A DNA stretch of 64,000 nucleotides from Streptomyces flavochromogenes (GTDB taxonomy: Bacteria; Actinomycetota; Actinomycetes; Streptomycetales; Streptomycetaceae), in contig NZ_JNZO01000034.1 of assembly GCF_000717595.1 (NCBI RefSeq), positions 1-64,000 on the forward strand, in the 5' to 3' direction. This document shows, in pieces, positions 56,353 to 64,000 of this stretch. The number at the start of each line of letters is the position of its first letter. The stretch's first letter is position 1. The notes beneath the pieces were generated by a model. The model saw nothing but the letters and a program-made list of their open reading frames with translations, was not told where the DNA came from and made no database searches. Position numbers and translations under genes: made by a program.

Positions 56353-57587
56353 GGGATCTCCACTCGGAGGAGGGTCGGCCCGCCCGGCGGGCTCATGATC
56401 GTCAGTGTGCCATCGAGGACGGCGATCCGGTCGGCCAGGCCGGTGAGGCCGGTGCCCCCGGCCGGGTCGGCGGCGCCGCGCCCGTCGTCCTCGACGTCGA
56501 TCCGTAGGACACCGCCGGTGTGCCGGGCGGTGATCGAGGCCCGGCTCGCCCCGCTGTGCTTGCCGATGTTGGCGAGGGCCTCGCACCCGGCGAAGTAGCC
56601 GGCGCTCTCGACGGCCTCCGGCAGCCGGGGCAGTTCGACGTCCGTGGCGACGGGCACGGCGGACCGGTCGGCGGCGTCGGCGAGGGCCGGGCCGAGTCCG
56701 TAGTCGGCGAGGACCTGCGGGTGGATGCCGTGGATGAGTTCGCGCAGCTCGGTCAGGACCTGCCCGGCCTCCGCGTGCGCCTTCGCGAGCTGGTCGGCGA
56801 GCGGTCCGCCCGGCGGGGCGTCGAGGCGGGCGAGCCCGAGGGTCATCGTGAGGGCGACCAGGCGCTGCTGGGCGCCGTCGTGCAGATCGCGCTCGATCCG
56901 GCGCCGCTCGGCCTCGAAGGCGTCGACGAGCCGGGCGCGGGAGGCGATGACCGCGCCGATCGCGCCCTGCTGCCCGGACTCCCGGGGGGTGAGCAGGGCG
57001 CGGACGAGGGCGGCGCGGGCGCCGGCGACGGCGGCGAGCGGATAGGCGAGGGCGACGAGGAGCACGGCGCCGAGGAGGGCCGCGGCGAAAGCCTCCGGAT
57101 AGGAGGTGACCAGGTACGCCTTGACGACCTTGGCCTCCTGGCCGTCCACGGCCAGCTGGACAGGGGCGCCGAGGAGCAGGACGGGCAGGCCGATGCCGAC
57201 GGCGACCGCGAGGAGGTCGAGCGGCCACAGGACGGTGGCGAGGAGCAGGGCGTACGCGAGCTCCCGCCAGGTCGCCTGCTCCCCCGCCCGGAGCCGGAGC
57301 CAGGCGGCGAGGCCGGGTGCGGCGGGGACGCGGTGCGGGTCGGGGGCGGGGTCGAGGTCGACGAGGCGGAGGCGGCGGCGCTCGATGCCGCCGAGGGCGA
57401 GGCCGGAGAGGAGGAGCGGGGGCAGCCCGACGAGCAGGAGGGAGAACAGCCCGAGCAGCACGAACACGGCGCAGACGGCGCCCCCGAGGAGCGCGCCGGT
57501 CGCCAGGTACGCGGCGGCCCGCCAGGGCCATGGCCCGAGGGGGAACCGGGGCCGGGTGAGCGCCTGCCAGGGCGTACGGGGGTTCAT
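56283..57587 (-). CDS. NarL-type sensor histidine kinase (HisKA_3)
   Basis: 434 aa membrane kinase. Hydrophobic segments at ~24-66, ~111-142 and ~168-192 give about five helices with little extracytoplasmic sequence. HisKA_3 dimerisation domain with phospho-acceptor His236 in IERDLHDGAQQRLVALTM; the HATPase domain has CEALANIGKHSGASRAS and DVEDDGRGAADPAGGTGLTGLADRI. It heads the operon with the LuxR-type regulator. The signal is unknown; this membrane layout fits intramembrane or cell-envelope sensing. Confidence 0.88.
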   Translation of the reverse strand: MNPRTPWQALTRPRFPLGPWPWRAAAYLATGALLGGAVCAVFVLLGLFSLLLVGLPPLLLSGLALGGIERRRLRLVDLDPAPDPHRVPAAPGLAAWLRLRAGEQATWRELAYALLLATVLWPLDLLAVAVGIGLPVLLLGAPVQLAVDGQEAKVVKAYLVTSYPEAFAAALLGAVLLVALAYPLAAVAGARAALVRALLTPRESGQQGAIGAVIASRARLVDAFEAERRRIERDLHDGAQQRLVALTMTLGLARLDAPPGGPLADQLAKAHAEAGQVLTELRELIHGIHPQVLADYGLGPALADAADRSAVPVATDVELPRLPEAVESAGYFAGCEALANIGKHSGASRASITARHTGGVLRIDVEDDGRGAADPAGGTGLTGLADRIAVLDGTLTIMSPPGGPTLLRVEIPCPALSERSASSSPRTASSSGRG

Positions 57588-57767
57588 GCGGCCCCACGTT
57601 AGGCCCGTCGGCCCGGGCGGCGCGATGGTGCTGGAGGGTGGGGCGGAGGTGGGGGTGGACCCACCACCGGCGACGCCAGGCCTCCGTACTCATGACGGCG
57701 ACCCGCCTCGGCGTTCCCGCCCGGTCCTGATCCGGCCGGGTCCGGCCTCCTCCCGCCTGGTCGACGC

Positions 57768-59441
57768 TCAGCGATCCGTGAACTCCGGTATCCGGCCGTG
57801 GCGCGCGTACTCCGCCCGGAGGGTGGCGGCGGCCGCGGGAGTCAGGGGCTCGTACGGGGCTCCCTGCGTCGGGCGCCACCAGACCGGGTCCTCGCAGAGG
57901 AAGGACGCGCGACGGAGGGCCACCCGGTGGATCTTGTTCGTCGCCGTGAGGGGAAGCTCGGGCGTCACCCGGACGAAGCGCGGCGGCATCTTCGTCCCCA
58001 GGTCCTGCTGCGCCGCGAGGAACGCCGCGAACTCCGCCGGATCGAAGACCGCCCCTTCCCGCAGCGCCAGCGCCGCCATCACCTGGTCCCCCGCCACCGG
58101 GTCCGGTATCGCGTAGACCGCGACCCCCGCGGCCGGCTCCCAGCGGGCCAGGATGTGTTCGATCATCGCCGCCGCCAGGTTCTCGCTGTCGACCCGCAGC
58201 CGGTCGTCCGTACGGCCCGCGAAGTAGAGGTAGCCGTCCGCGTCCCGGTAGAAGAGGTCGCCCGTCCAGTACCAGCCGTCGCGCAGCCGCGCAGCCTCCG
58301 CCTCCGGGTTGCGCCAGTAGCCCTCGAAGGCGCTGCGGCCCCGGTTGACGAGTTCTCCGACCGCCTCGGCGGCGTTGAGGAGGCGGCCCGTGGGGGAGAA
58401 ACGGGCCGCCTCGCACTCCCGGCCCGTCTCCGCGTCCACCACCACCAGGTCGTCGGTCGGTGCCGCCCGGCCCACCGCGCCCGTCGGTGTGTCCGGCGTC
58501 CGCTGGATCGACGCGCCTCCCTCCGAGGAGCCGTACCCCTCCACGAGCGGCACGCCGAAGCGCTCCCTGAAGCGCGCCGCGTCCACCGCCCCCGCCTCCG
58601 TGCCGAACCCGAGGCGGAGCCGGTGCACGTGGTCCTCGGCGGTGGGCGGGGTCGCCAGGAGGTACTGCACCGCCCGGCCGACATAGGTGAAGTAGGTGGC
58701 GTCGAAGCCCCGTACGTCCGAGAGGAAGCGGGAGGCCGAGAAGCGGGCTCTCAGCGCCACCCCCGCCCCGGCGGCCAGCGCCGGCGCCCAGTCCGCGATC
58801 ACCGCGTTCCCGTGGAACATCGGCATGCAGATGTAGTGGACGTCGTCCCGCCCGACGGAGAAGTGGGCCGCGAGCGAGGCACCGGCCGCCGCCAGTCGGC
58901 CCTGGCTGCAGAGTGCCGCCTTCGGCGCGCCCGTCGAACCGGACGTGAAGGAGAGCAGGAAGCGACTGTCGGGGCGCACGGGGCCGAGGCGCGCGTCGCC
59001 CGGCCGGGCGGACCCGTACGGACCGAGGAGTTCCCGGTACGCGTCGGTGTCCGTGACCAGGATCCGCACACCGGGCAGCGGGAGACCGTCGAGGAGCGGC
59101 AGATGGGCGCGCTGGGTGACCAGGACCCGGCACGCGGTGTGCCGGATGTCCCGGGCGAGTTCGGCGCCGCGCCGGGTGGGGTTGATCCCGGCGACGGCGG
59201 CCCCCGCGAGGGCCGCCGCGCCGAGCCAGAGCGGGTACTCCGGCGTGTTGTCGAGCAGGATGCCGAGGTGCGGCTCGCCCCCCGGCCGGGGTGGCATCAG
59301 GTCCACGAGCAGTGCGGCCCGCGCGGCGGCGCCGGCGGCGACCTGGTGGTGGGTGAGGGTGTGGTGCTCGTCCCTCAGCCCGATCCGGTGGTCGCCCCAC
59401 TGGCGCCGTACGAGTTCCGCGACGGTGTCCGCACCCCTCAT
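57768..59441 (-). CDS. AMP-dependent acyl-CoA synthetase/ligase
   Basis: 557 aa ANL-family enzyme activating a carboxylic acid to acyl-AMP and acyl-CoA. P-loop LSFTSGSTGAPKAA at ~164-176; LVEGYGSSEGGASI is the A5 motif; GYWRNPEAEAARLRDGWYWTGDLFYRDADGYLYFAGRTDDRLR gives A7-A8 with the hinge; the usual C-terminal lysine is in LTATNKIHR. Similar to FadD17-type mycobacterial/streptomycete ligases; the acid is unknown. It is transcribed alone; 57588-57767 before the kinase start holds no gene. Confidence 0.88.
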   Translation of the reverse strand: MRGADTVAELVRRQWGDHRIGLRDEHHTLTHHQVAAGAAARAALLVDLMPPRPGGEPHLGILLDNTPEYPLWLGAAALAGAAVAGINPTRRGAELARDIRHTACRVLVTQRAHLPLLDGLPLPGVRILVTDTDAYRELLGPYGSARPGDARLGPVRPDSRFLLSFTSGSTGAPKAALCSQGRLAAAGASLAAHFSVGRDDVHYICMPMFHGNAVIADWAPALAAGAGVALRARFSASRFLSDVRGFDATYFTYVGRAVQYLLATPPTAEDHVHRLRLGFGTEAGAVDAARFRERFGVPLVEGYGSSEGGASIQRTPDTPTGAVGRAAPTDDLVVVDAETGRECEAARFSPTGRLLNAAEAVGELVNRGRSAFEGYWRNPEAEAARLRDGWYWTGDLFYRDADGYLYFAGRTDDRLRVDSENLAAAMIEHILARWEPAAGVAVYAIPDPVAGDQVMAALALREGAVFDPAEFAAFLAAQQDLGTKMPPRFVRVTPELPLTATNKIHRVALRRASFLCEDPVWWRPTQGAPYEPLTPAAAATLRAEYARHGRIPEFTDR

Positions 59442-59493
59442 GGGCCGGACTGTAACTGACGTTCCATCAGAAATGAACGCCCGGGAACGGCCG

Positions 59494-59522
59494 CTCGGTG
59501 ACCGTCAGGAACGGTCACCGAG
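59494..59522. terminator. hairpin between the acyl-CoA ligase start and the AA10 stop
   Basis: CTCGGTGACCGT (59494-59505), CAGGA loop, ACGGTCACCGAG (59511-59522): a 12-bp perfect stem 12 bp beyond the AA10 stop, placed to terminate that transcript. Confidence 0.78.
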
Positions 59523-59533
59523 TGGCCCGGGTT

Positions 59534-60127
59534 TCAGAACTTGACGTCCGAGCACGCGTAGAACGCGTTCGCCGTGTCCGCGATCGTCCACACCGCCAGG
59601 ATCAGATGGCGGCCGGTCTTGCCCGCCGGGATCGTCCCGGAGTGCGAGAGGGTCGCCGGCGGCTGCTGGTTGTTGTAGGGGACGGTCAGGAACGGCTGGG
59701 GGTCCAGCATGGCCCGGGTCAGCTTCTGGGTCCCGTCCCAGCCGTTCTTGGTGATGTAGTACTTGAAGTCGGTGGTGCGGTGCCGGGCCGTGAACTGCCA
59801 GCGGAAGCTGTAGCTCTGACCCGCCGAGAGCTGCGTCGCGGGCCACGCGCCGCCCCGCGGGTCGTCCAGCTGGGCGAACTGCGTGAGCCCGGCGGAACAG
59901 ATCTTGCCGTCGGCGGGGCCGGCGGCGGGGAAGCCCTTGAGGCCCTCGACCGACTGGGGCTCCCACTGTATGGAGCCGCAGTTGGTCACGGTGCCGTTGG
60001 CGCAGAGCTTCTGGCGGCTGATCGGCGAGTCGGTGTAGCCGTGACTGCCGGCACTACCGGTGGCGAAGAGGGTGACGCCGGCGACGCCGAGCGCCACCAC
60101 CGCCGCCCCGACTGACTTTTTGCGCAT
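59534..60127 (-). CDS. secreted lytic polysaccharide monooxygenase, AA10 (chitin-active)
   Basis: 197 aa. Signal peptide 1-28 (VGAAVVALGVAGVTLFATGSAGS) so that the mature protein begins with His29, the N-terminal copper ligand. The second copper-brace ligand is His116 (QFTARHRTTDF); the AA10 core ends with FYACSDVKF. Four cysteines can form two disulfides. It oxidatively cleaves chitin together with GH18 enzymes. ATG 60127 is the start. A DasR-type palindrome lies 75 bp upstream. No CBM is attached. Confidence 0.92.
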   Translation of the reverse strand: MRKKSVGAAVVALGVAGVTLFATGSAGSHGYTDSPISRQKLCANGTVTNCGSIQWEPQSVEGLKGFPAAGPADGKICSAGLTQFAQLDDPRGGAWPATQLSAGQSYSFRWQFTARHRTTDFKYYITKNGWDGTQKLTRAMLDPQPFLTVPYNNQQPPATLSHSGTIPAGKTGRHLILAVWTIADTANAFYACSDVKF

Positions 60128-60201
60128 GCTTCGCTCCAGGAGAACGTGGGGGAGTTCCGTTGGGCCGTGCGCGCACGCGTGCGGTGGTACGTCGTACCGA
60201 T

Positions 60202-60217
60202 TTTGGTCTGGACCAAG
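60202..60217. promoter_or_regulatory. DasR-type operator upstream of the AA10 gene
   Basis: TTTGGTCTGGACCAAG, with a near-perfect 14-bp palindrome TTGGTC-TG-GACCAA. It lies 75 bp before the AA10 start and matches the DasR core. Confidence 0.85.
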
Positions 60218-60255
60218 TACCAAGGTATGGACGGAAGTTGAACATGTCCATCCCT

Positions 60256-62754
60256 TCACGCCCCCTCTACAGGACCCGTCCGACCCGTGTAGAACGCCAC
60301 CGTCAGGTCCTTGACCAGCGCCTTGCGCTCGTAGTCGTCGAGCTCCACCAGACCACGACTGGTCAGCCGGTGGACCACGTCGTCCACCGCGTCCACCACC
60401 GAGGTGAGCACGCTGTCCCGGTGCTTCGCGTCGATCGCCGCGATCCGGCGCCGGCGCATCGCCGCCGCCACGTCCGGCGCGTACTCGATCCGCGTCGGCT
60501 GCGCCGAGAACACGTCCACACCCACCGGAGCGCACTCCGCCGACAGCATCCGCGTCAGCGCCTCACCGACGGCCTCCGCGTCCCGGAGCGTCGGGGCGTC
60601 CTCGTGGAAGGCGTCCGCGGGAAGCTGCGACAGCACCCGGGCCATGGCCGCCTCCACCTGCTCCCGCAGGTAGTCCTCGTGCCCGTCGACGCCGAGCTCC
60701 GCCCGTACGGTGTCCCGCACCCGCCACACCACGAGCACGGTGACATCGAGCGCGGTGCCCTTGGCGTCCACCGCCGACAGCGGCTCACTGCGCCAGTGCC
60801 GCAGCCGGACGTCGACGCGGCGCCGCAGCAGGAGCGGGCTGACCCAGACCAGACCGGTACGGCGGACCGTGCCGCGGTAGTCGCCGAACAGGGTCAGCAC
60901 CCAGGCGTAGCCGACCCGGCCCCGGCCGAGCCCGCCGAGCGCGAACAGGGCGAGGACGACGCCGAGCGCGAGGAGCGCCCACTGGCCGAGATGGATCCCG
61001 TTGTACGGCCGTTCCGGCAGCCGCAGCATCCGGGCCGCCTCCCCGGGCACCGCCCCGGCCCACCACACGACCGCCGCGCACGCGGAGAGCGCCAGGGCCC
61101 CGCCGACGACCCCGACCCATCCGGGCAGCACCGGCCCGGGGCGCTCGACGAGAGCGGGGTCGGCGGTGGGGGCGGGGCGGGAGGCGGAGGCCTGGGCCTG
61201 GGCCTGGGCCTGGGCCTGGGCCTGGGCAGGAGTGGAGGCGGAGGCAGGGGTCTTGGCGGTGGCAGAGGCCTTGACGGCCTGAGTCTTGGAGGCCTGGGTC
61301 TTGGAGGCCTGGGTCTTGGGCTGAGCCTTGGACTGGGCCCTGGACGGCGCGTCGAGCCGCGCGTTTAGCTGTGCGTCGAACTTCACGTGCGGCGGGGACT
61401 TCGGCTTCCGCTTGGACTTGTCCCGACTCGCGGCCTCGGTCCCGGCGGCGTCCGCCTGGGCCTGGGCCTGGGCCTGGGCCTGGACCTTCGACGGGCCCGG
61501 GATGGCGGGACCCGGGCCCGTCCGGGACGGGGTGGGCGCGGCCATGGCGACCGTGTCGGGACCGCCGTCGTCCTCCCCGGTCGCGAAGGGCACGGCGTTC
61601 TCCGGCTGGTCGCGGAAGAGGAGGTGCACCGGGATCGATCCGGTGGTCTCGGCCCCGATCACGTTCTTCCGCCGCGCGACCCGCACGACGGCGGCGACGG
61701 GCACGGCGACGGCACCGACTCCGGCACCGGCGATCCGCCCGAAGTCGGGAGCGGTGCCGCGCTCGGCGGGAAGGTCGGGCCTGGGATCGGCGCCGGGGAC
61801 AGCGACGGGGACCGGCGAAGGACCGCCGGACCGCACGGTGACGGCCGCCTTCGAGGTGGAGGAAGAGGCGGGGCGGGCATGCCTGCCCGCGCCGGAGGAG
61901 GCGGTGCCGGGGTAGGCGGGTACGACGGGTTGGACCCGGGAGACCACCGGGGCGGTTCCGGGGGTGGCTCCCGGGGCGGTCGGCGCACCCGTCGTCGTAC
62001 CGGAAGCGGACGCGCCCGGGAGCGCGGAACCGGACGGGAGCGCGGAACCGGAGGGACGGACCGGTGACGTGCCTGCCGGGCCCGTCGGGGCGTCCGGCCT
62101 CGTCGCCGCCTCCGCCGCCGCGCCGCCTCTCGCGCCCGGCTCGGGCCACACCGGGACCCTGCCCCGCGAGGTCCCCTGCTCCCGCACGGCCGGGGCCGCC
62201 CCGGCGGCGGCCGAGGCCGACGGCGTCGGCACGCTCTCCCCCGGCTCCGTAGGCGTCTTCGACTCCGTCGGCGCCTCCCGTCGGTCCGGCGTGCCGCCCG
62301 GCCCGCCGTCCACGACCCCACGCGCAACGTCCGGGGCGGAGGCCGGCGCGTCACCCCCGGCCGGTGCCGGTGCCGGTGCCGATGTCGATGCCGATGCCGA
62401 TGCCGATGTCGATGCCGATGCCGGGGAGGATGCCGGTGCGGCACCGGCCGCCGCCACCGCCCCCGCCGCCACACCCTCCGGCGTCCGCGCGCCGCCCTCC
62501 GCCGATGCGCCGGCCACCGCCGCGCCCTCCCCCGCCTTCATCGGCTCCGCCGCGCCCTCCTTCGGCTCCGTCGGCTCCGTCGGCTCCTCCCGCTCCACCG
62601 GCGTCACCCGTCGGGTCGGCGGAGTGCCCGGGGGTGCGCCCTGGGGAGGGGACGTGCGCGGAAGGGTGCCGTCCGTCAGGCGGCGGGCCGTGCGGGCCGC
62701 GTCACGTGAGGCCGCCGCGCCGGAATCCGCGGGGTTCGGGGTCGATGCCGTCAT
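60256..62754 (-). CDS. SPFH/Band-7 protein with ~500-residue repetitive N-terminal extension
   Basis: 832 aa. Residues 1-~540 are low-complexity and disordered, rich in Ala/Pro/Ser/Thr/Gly, with runs such as (Ala-Gln)6, (Ala-Gln)4 and Lys-Thr-Gln-Ala-Ser repeats. Two membrane helices (LPGWVGVVGGALALSACAAVVWWAG; LGQWALLALGVVLALFALGGLG) follow, then an SPFH domain of ~200 residues (RRTGLVWVSPLLLRRRVDVRLRHW; LDVTVLVVWRVRDTVRAELGVDG; VDVFSAQPTRIEYAPDVAAAMRRRRIAAIDAKHRDSVL). Stomatin-like proteins organise membrane microdomains. ATG 62754 follows GAGGTGG. The disordered region is far larger than in normal SPFH proteins. Confidence 0.85.
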   Translation of the reverse strand: MTASTPNPADSGAAASRDAARTARRLTDGTLPRTSPPQGAPPGTPPTRRVTPVEREEPTEPTEPKEGAAEPMKAGEGAAVAGASAEGGARTPEGVAAGAVAAAGAAPASSPASASTSASASASTSAPAPAPAGGDAPASAPDVARGVVDGGPGGTPDRREAPTESKTPTEPGESVPTPSASAAAGAAPAVREQGTSRGRVPVWPEPGARGGAAAEAATRPDAPTGPAGTSPVRPSGSALPSGSALPGASASGTTTGAPTAPGATPGTAPVVSRVQPVVPAYPGTASSGAGRHARPASSSTSKAAVTVRSGGPSPVPVAVPGADPRPDLPAERGTAPDFGRIAGAGVGAVAVPVAAVVRVARRKNVIGAETTGSIPVHLLFRDQPENAVPFATGEDDGGPDTVAMAAPTPSRTGPGPAIPGPSKVQAQAQAQAQADAAGTEAASRDKSKRKPKSPPHVKFDAQLNARLDAPSRAQSKAQPKTQASKTQASKTQAVKASATAKTPASASTPAQAQAQAQAQAQASASRPAPTADPALVERPGPVLPGWVGVVGGALALSACAAVVWWAGAVPGEAARMLRLPERPYNGIHLGQWALLALGVVLALFALGGLGRGRVGYAWVLTLFGDYRGTVRRTGLVWVSPLLLRRRVDVRLRHWRSEPLSAVDAKGTALDVTVLVVWRVRDTVRAELGVDGHEDYLREQVEAAMARVLSQLPADAFHEDAPTLRDAEAVGEALTRMLSAECAPVGVDVFSAQPTRIEYAPDVAAAMRRRRIAAIDAKHRDSVLTSVVDAVDDVVHRLTSRGLVELDDYERKALVKDLTVAFYTGRTGPVEGA
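61189..61224. repeat. GGCCTG hexanucleotide repeat (six units)
   Basis: Six perfect GGCCTG units, encoding Gln-Ala dipeptides on the minus strand within the SPFH gene. Hexamer steps keep the frame, so slippage would change the dipeptide number. Confidence 0.9.
61276..61320. repeat. 15-bp tandem repeat encoding Lys-Thr-Gln-Ala-Ser
   Basis: Three copies of GGCCTGGGTCTTGGA with single-base variation. Confidence 0.85.
61453..61482. repeat. GGCCTG hexanucleotide repeat, second tract
   Basis: Five units (the first one CGCCTG), encoding a second Gln-Ala run in the SPFH gene. Confidence 0.88.
62362..62424. repeat. GATGCC/GGTGCC hexanucleotide repeat
   Basis: About ten hexamers of the form G(A/G)TG(C/T)C, encoding an Ala-Ser/Thr run near residues 110-130 of the SPFH protein. 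Confidence 0.85.
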
Positions 62755-62779
62755 TCGGGTCCACCTCATGCTCTCGGGG

Positions 62780-64000
62780 TCATCGGAACAAGCGCCGCCA
62801 GGTCTCCGGGCCCGGGTAGCCGTCGGCGGCCGCGCCGCGCCAGCCCTGGGCCCGCTGGAACGCCTCGACGTTGCGGCGGTCCGCCTCCGTCCAGCGCGGA
62901 CCGGGTCCCGACAGGTAGTGCTTGCCGAAGCCCCGCTTCACCAGTTGTTTGCCCAGCTTCTCCACATATGCGTTGGATTGGCCCGGACGGAAGGAGCCAC
63001 GCCCGGGAAATCCCGTCGCATTCGAACTCGACCCGCTCGAACCACTCGAACCGCCGATGCTCCTGCCCTTGCCCGACACCAGGAGCTTCCACGTGTCCGG
63101 GCCGGGCAGGCCGTCCGCCTCCTTGCCCTTCCAGCCCTGCGCCAGCTGGAACGCCCGGGTCGCGCGCCGGTCCGCGTCTCCCCACTTCGGGCCGGGTCCC
63201 TTGCTGTAGTACTTCTTGCCGCCGCGGTCGACGAGGAGCCGCCCGAGCTGGGTGATGTACGCGTTGTTCGCGCCGGGGCCGAACATCGCCACGCCGGGGT
63301 ACGGCGTCGCCGTGGGCGTCGCCCCGCTGCCGGTGGTGCCGGTGCCGCCCTCACCGCTCACCACTCCCTTGTAGCGGTAGGCCACGTACCGGCTGGAGTT
63401 CTCCCAGTACGCCATCGGCGTCGCCTGTTTCCGCGTACGCGGCTTGGTCTGCTCGTACGCGACGTAGGACGTGTGGGTGTAGTCGGTCCAGCCGCCGAAG
63501 ATCGTGACGTGGGAGCCGCGCGTCGGGTTGGCCGGGTTGTGGAAGAGCAGGATGTCGCCGGGCTGGAGCTCGGTGCGGTCGACACGGTCCGCGAAGCGGT
63601 CGAGACTGCCGGTCCACTCGTTGCCGCGGAGGTTCCAGGCCATCGAGATGTAGCCGGAGCAGTCCTGGCGATAGCCGTCCGACCAGTACTTCTCCATGGA
63701 GTACGGAACCTGGGCGGTCACCCACAGCTTGGCGCGGTTGATGATCTCCGCCCGGGTCGACTTCCGCAGGGTGCCGATCGAGACCTGACCGGTCGTCGGA
63801 GTCGAGTCCGGGGAGGGCTGACCGCCGGGACCAGGCGCTCCGTGCAGCGGCCCCCGGCCGCCCTGCGGGGTGTCGGCCTCGGGATTGGCGGCCCGCGCGG
63901 ATTCGTCCGCCGGCTCCGCGAGGCCCGCCGGGGTGAACGGAACCGAGGGCGGCGGGAGGGCCGTCGCCACGGAGGCCCCGCCACCACCGAGGACCACGCC
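62780..64000 (-). CDS. NlpC/P60-like cell-wall hydrolase with two PG-binding repeats (truncated at window edge)
   Basis: The frame is open to the window edge; ~406 residues are visible and the start is outside. It begins within a hydrophobic segment (GGGGASVATALPPPSV), probably the end of a signal peptide. The catalytic domain has Cys in GYRQDCSGYISMAWNL and His in RGSHVTIFGGW, the NlpC/P60 endopeptidase pattern. Two related C-terminal repeats (NAYITQLGRLLVDRG ... AFQLAQGWKG; NAYVEKLGKQLVKRG ... AFQRAQGWRG) are the peptidoglycan-binding modules found in streptomycete secreted proteins. It probably cleaves stem-peptide cross-links. Confidence 0.85.
   Translation of the reverse strand, partial: GVVLGGGGASVATALPPPSVPFTPAGLAEPADESARAANPEADTPQGGRGPLHGAPGPGGQPSPDSTPTTGQVSIGTLRKSTRAEIINRAKLWVTAQVPYSMEKYWSDGYRQDCSGYISMAWNLRGNEWTGSLDRFADRVDRTELQPGDILLFHNPANPTRGSHVTIFGGWTDYTHTSYVAYEQTKPRTRKQATPMAYWENSSRYVAYRYKGVVSGEGGTGTTGSGATPTATPYPGVAMFGPGANNAYITQLGRLLVDRGGKKYYSKGPGPKWGDADRRATRAFQLAQGWKGKEADGLPGPDTWKLLVSGKGRSIGGSSGSSGSSSNATGFPGRGSFRPGQSNAYVEKLGKQLVKRGFGKHYLSGPGPRWTEADRRNVEAFQRAQGWRGAAADGYPGPETWRRLFR

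Noticed and set aside
56353..59400. Extension of the NarL response regulator frame to more than 1200 codons
   Set aside because: The upstream part is antisense-like Arg/Pro-rich sequence overlapping the kinase and ligase genes on the same strand in another frame. The receiver domain gives a clean start at 56352.

Overview
The window is from the chromosome of a Streptomyces (or very close relative). GC content and third-position GC bias are very high, GTG starts are common, and the markers are streptomycete: a complete desferrioxamine operon (desABCD) behind iron boxes, adpA with its interdomain TTA codon followed by ornA, a cdgA-type GGDEF/EAL protein, DasR- and CebR-like operators, and many secreted polysaccharide hydrolases. 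From memory, the gene order resembles the SCO2770-SCO2830 part of the S. coelicolor core chromosome. I see no integrase, transposase, prophage or CRISPR array.

Layout. 1-3.8 kb: end of a membrane-anchored regulator, acyl-CoA dehydrogenase, acyl-CoA thioesterase, cation-efflux protein. 3.8-11 kb: a TetR repressor (AccR-like) facing a four-gene short-chain acyl-CoA/leucine-degradation operon (accD1-accA1-hmgL-fadE4), with two GTTAA-N6-TTAAC-type operators between them. 11-17.3 kb: siderophore reductase (desF) and desABCD, each transcription unit with its own iron box; the usual receptor gene desE is not here. 17.4-24.3 kb: a lipoprotein, a GH20 N-acetylhexosaminidase with a DasR site, glmS, a YaaH-type transporter, a universal stress protein and a small membrane protein. 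24.3-27 kb: adpA, ornA, tRNA-His. 27-33 kb: GH10 xylanase and GH74 xyloglucanase (a CebR-type operator in front) and a GH18 chitinase, all with CBM2 modules. 33-40.5 kb: an OmpR-type two-component system, a spermidine-synthase-like protein, a TPR regulator, two phosphatase-like proteins and hypotheticals. 40.4-44.6 kb: a tightly packed three-gene unit encoding a Cas4/RecB-like Fe-S nuclease, an unrecognised protein and an SF1 helicase. 44.6-47.3 kb: redoxin/TetR pair and hypotheticals. 47.2-55.6 kb: two tRNA-Lys(CTT) genes with near-identical flanks bracket an M6 protease, cdgA, a DasR-type GH18 chitinase, a flavin oxidoreductase and an IclR regulator. 55.7-64 kb: a NarL-type two-component system, an acyl-CoA ligase, an AA10 chitin LPMO with a DasR site, an SPFH protein with a very long repetitive N-terminal region, and a truncated NlpC/P60-type protein.

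Themes. Three chitin/GlcNAc genes (GH20, GH18, AA10) carry GGTC-N2-GACC-type DasR sites and sit in the same window as glmS, so chitin breakdown and amino-sugar supply are encoded near each other. Plant-polymer hydrolysis is marked by a perfect CebR box. Iron and acyl-CoA supply have their own local operators. The most plausible undescribed system is the nuclease/unknown/helicase unit at 40.4-44.6 kb, which looks like the parts of a Dna2-type nuclease-helicase split over three genes.
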